Virus record (IMG/VR): IMGVR_UViG_3300041405_000025
Span: 1-25,576 of that record
From: a virus
Direction: 5' to 3' (one strand)
Length of the DNA: 25,576 nt
The position numbers were made by a program, and so were the translations under genes. Below are positions 19,660 to 25,576 of this stretch, one piece after another. Every line of letters starts with the position of its first letter. Within the stretch, counting starts at the first letter, position 1. The notes beneath the pieces were generated by a model that saw only the letters and a list, made by a program, of their open reading frames with translations, ran no database searches and had not been told where the DNA came from.

Positions 19660-22494
19660 TTACTTCGACGCTTTCTTCGCAACACCACACAGGGCATCTG
19701 CAACTTCAACGCAGTGTTTAGTGATGAACTTGTAAAGATCCACGTGAGACTGAGCCAACAGCTTCATTGCGGTAGCTGCTGCATCAACGCCGGACTCATC
19801 CCCTTTCACACGGCTATATGCACTAATAGGCAATGCACGAGTACGAGTAGTACGAATCTTGGTAGCCAAGCTAACAGCACGATCACCGGTAGTGTTCGCC
19901 AGCTTACGAGCAATGCCAACGTAAGTCTTAGCCATCTTCAGCAGGTTAGCGATATCACCCTTGGACAGAGTGTACGAGGTGTTCTCGCCAGCCTTAGCAG
20001 CTTTAACGCCAACCGGAATACCAGTGTGACCCAACGCTTCAATCTTCTCGGCACGATCACTACCGGAACCCTCACGGATCTCCAGTTTGTAACCACCGAG
20101 CAGACCTTTATCGAAAGCAGCATTAGGGAAGCTAGCCTTGATGTTCTTCAGGGCCGCCAAGCCATCGAGTGCTTTACCGATTTCATCTTCCGAACCGGCA
20201 GAGATAATATCGTTAACCCCTTTAACTACAGTCGACTGAAGTTGTTCAGAAGCCTTGATACCTTTAACAGCGATATCGGTAGTAATACCAAGATCGGATG
20301 CTACAGCTTTGACAAGGTTGGTTTCATCGGTAGCCAAATAACCACGAACACCAGTTACTTCACCAGTAGTAAAGCTCGAGTCTTTCAGTTGGATCAGACA
20401 CAGGTCAATTTGTTTATCCAATGCATCGGCACGAGAAGTCACTTTATCAACCAGAGCACGGGACCACCAGTTCTCGATCTTCTGTGGTAGTTGACTACCC
20501 AACATGGTCAGACGAGAGATCATGCCACGGAAGGATTCCAGAGTAGCAACGTAGGCCAGATCCATGTCCTTACCGCCGTAAGATTCCAGCGATACTTTAG
20601 CAGGGGTCTTAGTGCCGACAATGCTGTCCAGTTTAGCCAAACGTTTACGCAGCGGTTCAGCCTCAGCGTTCATGTAAGCCAACAGACCAGGAGAGTACGA
20701 TTCGTTAGCGATACCATCTTCCAACAGTACGCGGAACTTCTCGAGGGACTCTTTCTCTTTCTGGAGTTCTTCGATGGTCTTATCGGCTAGCTCAGCGTCC
20801 TTCTCTTCTTTGTCGCCCCACTCACCAACTTCAGCGGCGTCAGCCATAGCTTCTTCTACGTCTTCATCGGTAGTGCTAGTGTCAACATCCTTAACCTCAA
20901 CTTCGCCTTTATCGAAGTCAGCTTCGGTTTCATCGTCATCGGCTACTTCAACCTGACCACCATCAACATCTGCATCAGCTGGTTCGTCAACAGCAACTTC
21001 TACATCGCTGGTATCGGATACGTCTGCATCTACAGGTGGAGCTTCATCGACTACATCACCAGCTACGTCAGTGGTACCTTCACCGGTTTCATCGCCAGAA
21101 GTGCCTTCAGCCAAAGGTTGTTCGTCTTCAACTACACCATCTGTGGTAGTCCCCGAATCTTCCTCAACTTCCGCGGTAGCATCAGCTACTGCATCTACGC
21201 CGTCTTGGAGATCTTCAGCGGTGTCTTCGGTAATGGATTCTTCTACGGTAGCAGCGGTACCATCTGAATCGCCCATGTCACCGCCAGCAGCGGTCAGATC
21301 TTCTTCAGCATTAACGCCAAGGTCTTCGGCACCTTCCAAAGGAATATCATCGTCTTCTGCGACTGCATCATCGGTTTGTTCAGTGTCGGTAGTTTCAGTA
21401 ACTGCGTCATCACCATCAACCACTTCAGCATACTTGTTTACTTCTGGACCTTCATCCTCAGTAACTTCTGCGGTAGTGTCGTCAGTAGTAACTGCATCAC
21501 CTTCAGCTGCACCGCCGTCACCGGCTTCTTCAGTAACCGCATCTGTCGCATCACCGGTAGTTTCATCGGTAACTTCAGCAGCTGCGTTCTGATCATCGAC
21601 TTGGGTGTCTACGTCAGTATCAGTACTACCTTCTTCAGTAACTGCCGAATCGTCTGTACCAGTTTCTTCGGTTCCGTCACCAGCATCACCAAGGTCTTCA
21701 CCAGTAGTCTCGCCGTCAGTAACATCCCCACCAGTATCACTATCAGTAGTATCGTCGGTCCCATCAGTTTCCCCACCTTCAGCAAAGTCATCTGCACCTT
21801 CGAGAGGTGTGTCGTCATCTAAGCCTGCATCGTCAGTAGACGTATCGCTACCAAATGCATCACCGCCATCAGTGGATTCACCACCATCGGTATCGGTTTG
21901 GGTGGCATCATTGATTGCATCACCGAGTTCCTCGTCAGCGCCTTCTTCTGCTTCCGCAGCTTCTTGATGAATATTCTTGGCTTCGGCTTCTTCCTCAACC
22001 TCGTCTTCTACCTCATCTTCGGCAGCATCTTCTTCAGCATTGATCGCGGCTTGTTCTTCAGTAACGGCATTACCGTTAGCATCCAATTCACCACCACCTT
22101 CTGCGGCATCACCACCAGTTGCTTCTGCGGTAGCTTGTTGAACGATCTCATCTTTGGCGGATTGTGCTTGTTCGCCTTCTTGCAGGAGTTCAGTCATCTC
22201 AGAAGCAACTTCTGGAGCAACCTGAGCATTACCGGTGCCTTCCAGCTGAGCGTCATCAGTAGATTCAGTCTGAGTGATGTCTGCTTTATCGTCAGGAGTG
22301 ATTTCATCCTTAGGGGTAGATTGACCAATGTCATCACCGGCTTCGGTTACGTCAGCTTCTGGTGTTACGGGCGCAGTTACTTCTTCAGCATCTGCATGAG
22401 AGATTGCGCCTTGCTCACTGAGTTCTTTTGCAGTCTCTTCGGTGTGATCCTCTTTCCCATAAGAAAAGAGATTTCTTGAATTCTTTTTCAACAT
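19660..22494 (-). CDS. Internal head protein with giant acidic propeptide, 944 aa
   Basis: The ATG at 22494 follows AAGGTAAACAAC. After a short basic start (MLKKNSRNLFSYGKED), residues ~15-545 are low complexity and made almost only of D, E, T, A, G and V, with imperfect repeats of PLEGA(D/E)D. Then comes a coiled-coil-like segment (ELADKTIEELQKEKESLEKF) with the ELQ..L..LE..YSPGLLAYM pattern shared with the pro-region of the 453-aa gene. A prohead-protease-type site, SLE (635-637, VSLESYGG), follows. The remaining ~307 residues are helical and end YKFITKHCVEVADAL, similar to YIVRYIKGHCVAIDAQ in the 453-aa paralog. Inferred: the acidic part scaffolds the prohead core and is destroyed on maturation. 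Confidence 0.85.
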   Translation of the reverse strand: MLKKNSRNLFSYGKEDHTEETAKELSEQGAISHADAEEVTAPVTPEADVTEAGDDIGQSTPKDEITPDDKADITQTESTDDAQLEGTGNAQVAPEVASEMTELLQEGEQAQSAKDEIVQQATAEATGGDAAEGGGELDANGNAVTEEQAAINAEEDAAEDEVEDEVEEEAEAKNIHQEAAEAEEGADEELGDAINDATQTDTDGGESTDGGDAFGSDTSTDDAGLDDDTPLEGADDFAEGGETDGTDDTTDSDTGGDVTDGETTGEDLGDAGDGTEETGTDDSAVTEEGSTDTDVDTQVDDQNAAAEVTDETTGDATDAVTEEAGDGGAAEGDAVTTDDTTAEVTEDEGPEVNKYAEVVDGDDAVTETTDTEQTDDAVAEDDDIPLEGAEDLGVNAEEDLTAAGGDMGDSDGTAATVEESITEDTAEDLQDGVDAVADATAEVEEDSGTTTDGVVEDEQPLAEGTSGDETGEGTTDVAGDVVDEAPPVDADVSDTSDVEVAVDEPADADVDGGQVEVADDDETEADFDKGEVEVKDVDTSTTDEDVEEAMADAAEVGEWGDKEEKDAELADKTIEELQKEKESLEKFRVLLEDGIANESYSPGLLAYMNAEAEPLRKRLAKLDSIVGTKTPAKVSLESYGGKDMDLAYVATLESFRGMISRLTMLGSQLPQKIENWWSRALVDKVTSRADALDKQIDLCLIQLKDSSFTTGEVTGVRGYLATDETNLVKAVASDLGITTDIAVKGIKASEQLQSTVVKGVNDIISAGSEDEIGKALDGLAALKNIKASFPNAAFDKGLLGGYKLEIREGSGSDRAEKIEALGHTGIPVGVKAAKAGENTSYTLSKGDIANLLKMAKTYVGIARKLANTTGDRAVSLATKIRTTRTRALPISAYSRVKGDESGVDAAATAMKLLAQSHVDLYKFITKHCVEVADALCGVAKKASK

Positions 22495-22522
22495 GTTGTT
22501 TACCTTAGTAGTATTGCTTTAT

Positions 22523-22554
22523 GTGACTAGACGGTTCGTCCTCCACCTAGTCAC
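22523..22554 (-). terminator. Inverted repeat, probable terminator
   Basis: A perfect 8-bp inverted repeat (GTGACTAG / CTAGTCAC) with a 16-base loop lies in the 102-base gap between the 370-aa and 944-aa genes and is followed on the - strand by ATAAAG. There is no T-run, so an operator or processing site is also possible. Confidence 0.4.
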
Positions 22555-22596
22555 GGGACGAATGATACTATCAGATAATAAGTCAGCAATGTTCGT

Positions 22597-23709
22597 TTAG
22601 TTGTTCGCTTCGCATACGTTCAAGATAGCCGACATATTACGGCAACTCAATGCAAGCAAGTTTAGGTACGGGTTTACCAGCCAGTTGTTGAATGCTTCCA
22701 GTAGCATGATAAACGATGTTGCGTTCTGTAGTGCATCGCCCGTGTATTGACCTTGAGCAACGCCTTTACGAATTACCTCAAGATAGTTGACGATATCTTT
22801 AACTCGACCATTACGTCGCATCCGCGGCACCATACCAATACGAGCTGCAAGGTCCGTGGAAGTTACGATAACCTGACGAAGGATGCTTTGTTCGATGGTC
22901 CGAGCGAATACGTCAAATTCAAGATACTCTGGCGGCGATTTAGGTTCAGCGTCAGATGGTTGCAGGACAAACTCTTGACCAGTGAGTTGTTCAACTGGAT
23001 CACTCGATGCTTTCTTACTCAATACCAATAGTTGTTGGTTACCCAGTAGGTGAGGACCCACCATTCGATACCCGTCATTATTGAAACCTGCGCCATTAGC
23101 AAATGCAGTCGGACTGACGTTATTAAGAATAGCTACCAATTGATCCAAGTGTTGAGGGGCGGCTGGATCTAGTTGGATAATAGCTGGGATTACTTTCAAC
23201 AGATCTTCTTCTTGATATTTGAAGTACTTGCGGATGATAACATCCACCGACTTCAAATACATTAGAATACGCTGCGGGTCATTGACCGGTTTGAAGTTAA
23301 CGCATAGGTTAGGGATGCGTGTTTCGATCTTAAACTTACCGTCCTTGTTAACTCGTCGGCTCGCTCGAGACGTAGTATTAATAGCCTCAGCGCGCGTTAC
23401 GATCCGATTAAGGTTCAAGCTAATCGCGGTAGTCCCTTCAGTGAGATCTTCCATCATTCGAATCAAGAACTTAATCAATGTGTCAATCAACCTACCGAGA
23501 TATCCCGAGTCTTCCTCTTCCATACTGAGAGAGAAACCTTTAGGGAACACGTGCTTTGGATTATGGTAGTGTTCAATACCACCAACCAGATACATGATGT
23601 CCTTAGCTAGTGCATCATCGACTTCCATGAGATCACTCATAACCGATGGTCCAGCATTAGGTGCCACTACGGGAACCTCTATTTCAATGTCTTGTCGGTC
23701 ATCACTCAT
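22597..23709 (-). CDS. phiKZ-type internal head protein, 370 aa
   Basis: The start is the ATG at 23709 (ribosome site TTTAGGAGTCACT). The open frame continues to 23865, but that would run through the terminator at 23727 and overlap the upstream gene. After an acidic N-terminus (MSDDRQDIEIEVPVVAPNAG) comes an SME site at 62-64 (GFSLSMEEED), then a helical body (YLGRLIDTLIKFLIRMMEDL; TTSRASRRVNKDGKF; AEAINT). It lies between two genes of the internal-head type and shares their pro-region plus helical-core layout, so it is probably another member, although the similarity is weaker than between the + strand pair. Confidence 0.7.
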   Translation of the reverse strand: MSDDRQDIEIEVPVVAPNAGPSVMSDLMEVDDALAKDIMYLVGGIEHYHNPKHVFPKGFSLSMEEEDSGYLGRLIDTLIKFLIRMMEDLTEGTTAISLNLNRIVTRAEAINTTSRASRRVNKDGKFKIETRIPNLCVNFKPVNDPQRILMYLKSVDVIIRKYFKYQEEDLLKVIPAIIQLDPAAPQHLDQLVAILNNVSPTAFANGAGFNNDGYRMVGPHLLGNQQLLVLSKKASSDPVEQLTGQEFVLQPSDAEPKSPPEYLEFDVFARTIEQSILRQVIVTSTDLAARIGMVPRMRRNGRVKDIVNYLEVIRKGVAQGQYTGDALQNATSFIMLLEAFNNWLVNPYLNLLALSCRNMSAILNVCEANN

Positions 23710-23719
23710 AGTGACTCCT

Positions 23720-23748
23720 AAATAAAACGGAGCACCGAAGTGCCCCGT
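23720..23748 (-). terminator. Rho-independent terminator with UUCG loop
   Basis: On the - strand a 9-bp stem (ACGGGGCAC / GTGCTCCGT, one G-T pair) with TTCG loop is followed by TTTTATTTAGG, just after the stop at 23762. Confidence 0.8.
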
Positions 23749-23761
23749 TAGGTTTACTGGA

Positions 23762-25123
23762 TTAGTCTTCCGACTTAGCTTTGGTGATGACTTTGATTTG
23801 TGCATCAATCGCAACACAGTGACCTTTGATGTATCGTACGATGTAATCCACAATCTCACCCGCACGCGGAGAAGACTCTTGAACCATCTTACCGACCTTC
23901 ATGGTCATCTCGCTGTAGACATCACCGGTTTCTTCGTCAGCTTTAGCAGCTGAACGTTTAACCGCTTCGATCAGCTTCTTACCAGCTTGAGAGATCTTTT
24001 CTGTTTCTGGACGAATGTCTTTCAGTTGGATGATGAGTGCCTTGATGTCACGTACCAATTTACGCAACTCTGCGGTTGACGAAACAGGCAATTCTTCGGT
24101 CTGACCAAGAGCAGGTTCTTTGCTATCGTGGTAAGTCACACCGATCGACAAACCGTGTTCACTAACGTCCATGGTGTAACCACCCGGCAGTTCATCTTTA
24201 TCAGCTTGTTGATCGATCAGGAATTGTAGAGGCTTGGAGTACTGAGCAAAGAATGCATCCAGTTCCTCAATACCTTTACCGTTGGCATCGAACTTAATCA
24301 CCCCTTTAACCATACCGTCAAGAAACTTAACGATTGCATCAGGATATGAAGTCGAAGCAAACTGTGCCAAGCCATGAATATCTGGGGATACCACGCGATC
24401 GATTTCTTCACCGTGTTTCAGGATGGTTGAAGCACATTGGAAAGTACCTTCGCCACCACTGACTTTAATCTTACTCAGTTGACCATCCAGTTTATCAACT
24501 GCACGCTCTACATGAAGAATGCCATCCAGCAGGTTATGGCCGGTACGTTTGATGAACTCAAGAATCTTCTCAACAATCGCGATGAACTTATCGAGTGCAC
24601 CTTTAGCCATCGACTTAATGTCTTCAAGCGAAATGGTAGCGAGGTCGTGTTGTTCACGTGGACTCTTAGCATTGAACGATTCCATAGAACCGATCTTGCT
24701 AGTCAAGCCCAGTTGCTGTTGTGCGATCTGCATGTGTACTTGCAGTACTTCAGCGGTCTGATTCGAGATACCGTTAAAGCCAGCCTTACGAACGATCGTG
24801 TGATAACATTCCATAGCTGTTTGCAGAGCGACGAGTTGATCAGCCTTGGCTTGCAGTTCTTCGTGTTCAGCAATTACAGCTTCGGTCGGTACGATTGGCA
24901 CCTCTTCAAGAATCTCAGTAACAGGTACGTCTTCTTGAACGATCGGAGCAGGAGTAACTTCTGGTACGATAGGTTGTTCGGTCAGTGGGATATTAACCGA
25001 TGGTTGATCTACGGCGGCAACGGGCGCCAGTACCGGAGTATCAATAGTAGCTTCAGCCGGAATGGTCTGAAACTCTTCTACACTGACACCAACGTCAGCA
25101 AGTGCATCTTTTACAAGACTCAT
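23762..25123 (-). CDS. phiKZ-type internal head protein with Pro/Val-rich propeptide
   Basis: The ATG at 25123 follows AAGGTAACCACT. The product is 453 residues. Residues 22-82 are rich in P, V, E and I (VAAVDQPSVNIPLTEQPIVP), then comes HEELQAKADQLVALQTAMEC, a helical pro-region also seen in the 944-aa protein, ending at SME (146-148, GSMESF), the likely cut; a further SLE is at 165-167. The mature part is helical (LDKFIAIVEKILEFIKRTGH; ELRKLVRDIKALIIQLKDIR) and ends YIVRYIKGHCVAIDAQIKVI. phiKZ-group relatives are packed in the capsid, cut by the prohead protease and form the inner body. Membership is inferred. Confidence 0.8.
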   Translation of the reverse strand: MSLVKDALADVGVSVEEFQTIPAEATIDTPVLAPVAAVDQPSVNIPLTEQPIVPEVTPAPIVQEDVPVTEILEEVPIVPTEAVIAEHEELQAKADQLVALQTAMECYHTIVRKAGFNGISNQTAEVLQVHMQIAQQQLGLTSKIGSMESFNAKSPREQHDLATISLEDIKSMAKGALDKFIAIVEKILEFIKRTGHNLLDGILHVERAVDKLDGQLSKIKVSGGEGTFQCASTILKHGEEIDRVVSPDIHGLAQFASTSYPDAIVKFLDGMVKGVIKFDANGKGIEELDAFFAQYSKPLQFLIDQQADKDELPGGYTMDVSEHGLSIGVTYHDSKEPALGQTEELPVSSTAELRKLVRDIKALIIQLKDIRPETEKISQAGKKLIEAVKRSAAKADEETGDVYSEMTMKVGKMVQESSPRAGEIVDYIVRYIKGHCVAIDAQIKVITKAKSED

Positions 25124-25152
25124 AGTGGTTACCTTGATGGAGAACTATAGGA

Positions 25153-25576
25153 TTAGCGAGTAGCGTCAAGTTCTTGTAGACACGCCGCGTTACGAGCTGC
25201 ACCGATTTTACCGAGATAGCTTACGATCGGGTCATAACTAGGCTTGAGCTTAACAACCAGATCTAGCATCATGTCGCTGATGGTATCCAGATCTTCCTTA
25301 GCCGACTTCCATACCGTTTCACCACGGCGATTCTCGAGTTCAGCCACCGCTTTGGACAGGGTACCCATCTCATCGTAGATCTTAGCTTCTGCGTTGAACA
25401 TACTACCCAATGCATTCATGGTGGCAATGTTCTTTTTCAGTGTGCCTTGGATCTCAGCGAATGTACGTACGGCATACGTGTGAGAATCAGGGGCAGACTT
25501 AGCATCGATGTCTTCCAGATATGGACCCAGTGCGATATGTTGGAAAGCAATAGCCTTGTTACCCGGCAACACCTTA
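25153..25576 (-). CDS. Internal-head-type protein, C-terminal part only
   Basis: The frame is open through the right edge (first full codon ends at 25575), so the start is outside the window and 141 residues remain. A GTG at 25572 is an internal codon. The fragment is helical and alternates charged and hydrophobic residues (IQGTLKKNIATMNALGSMFN; LSKAVAELENRRGETVWKSA; YDPIVSYLGKIGAARNAAC), similar in character to the cores of the neighbouring internal-head proteins. It is followed after 29 bases by the 453-aa gene, probably in one operon. The assignment depends mainly on position. Confidence 0.65.
   Translation of the reverse strand, partial: KVLPGNKAIAFQHIALGPYLEDIDAKSAPDSHTYAVRTFAEIQGTLKKNIATMNALGSMFNAEAKIYDEMGTLSKAVAELENRRGETVWKSAKEDLDTISDMMLDLVVKLKPSYDPIVSYLGKIGAARNAACLQELDATR

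Noticed and set aside
19714-21967. Several long + strand frames opposite the 944-aa gene, rich in Ser, Val and Pro
   Set aside because: The low-complexity acidic codons leave the other frames open; the products are Ser/Thr/Val strings with no start signals. They are shadows.
23710-23865. An N-terminal extension of the 370-aa gene
   Set aside because: It would overlap the previous gene by about 100 bases and include the terminator at 23727; the ATG at 23709 has a strong ribosome site.
24437-25150. A 237-residue + strand frame opposite the 453-aa gene
   Set aside because: It has no ribosome site and no protein-like domain pattern, and the opposite strand has a well-supported gene.

Overview
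The window looks like part of the genome of a giant, phiKZ-like jumbo myophage of a gamma-proteobacterium. The reasons are: densely packed phage genes with overlapping starts and stops; at least five paralogous internal-head-type proteins carrying S/A-x-E sites of the kind cut by the phiKZ prohead protease; block-wise switching of strand; and exact copies of TATATTAC, the element I recall as the phiKZ-group early-promoter core. There are no tRNAs, insertion sequences or CRISPR arrays. I cannot name the phage or host species from sequence alone. All family assignments come from reading the sequence, not from searches.

Layout. (1) Bases 1-3793, + strand: the 3' end of an unrecognised gene, two small hypothetical genes ended by strong hairpins, a 302-base gene-free stretch with terminator hairpins and an early-type promoter, then two adjacent paralogous internal-head (inner-body) protein genes. 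A bidirectional terminator at 3814-3835 separates them from everything that follows, which is on the - strand. (2) Bases 3845-14068, - strand: an accessory, probably early-expressed region of about 27 small genes in overlapping strings. Most have no recognisable family. Exceptions are a probable 2OG-Fe(II) oxygenase-like protein (6986-7603), a DarG/TARG-type macrodomain protein (13196-13690), and about ten tiny proteins that each have one (once up to three) membrane segments. Several of the tiny genes are too short for normal ORF calling. Two exact TATATTAC promoters (near 12780 and 14096) and several hairpin terminators divide the region into transcription units. (3) Bases 14119-19590, - strand: a five-gene operon of probable virion structural proteins (131, 459, 196, 470 and 555 aa). 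(4) Bases 19660-25576, - strand: four more internal-head-type genes, one cut off by the window edge. One is a 944-aa protein whose first two thirds is an extremely acidic low-complexity propeptide.

How it fits together. The right block and the two + strand genes would be made late. They would be packed into the prohead core, with pro-regions removed by the phage protease (encoded elsewhere), and the mature domains would form the inner body or be ejected with DNA. The accessory block between them would act on the host early, at the membrane and possibly against ADP-ribosylation-based defence. The most interesting items are the macrodomain protein without a toxin partner, the giant acidic propeptide, the cluster of membrane microproteins, and the repeated hairpin-TTTATG cassettes at gene ends.
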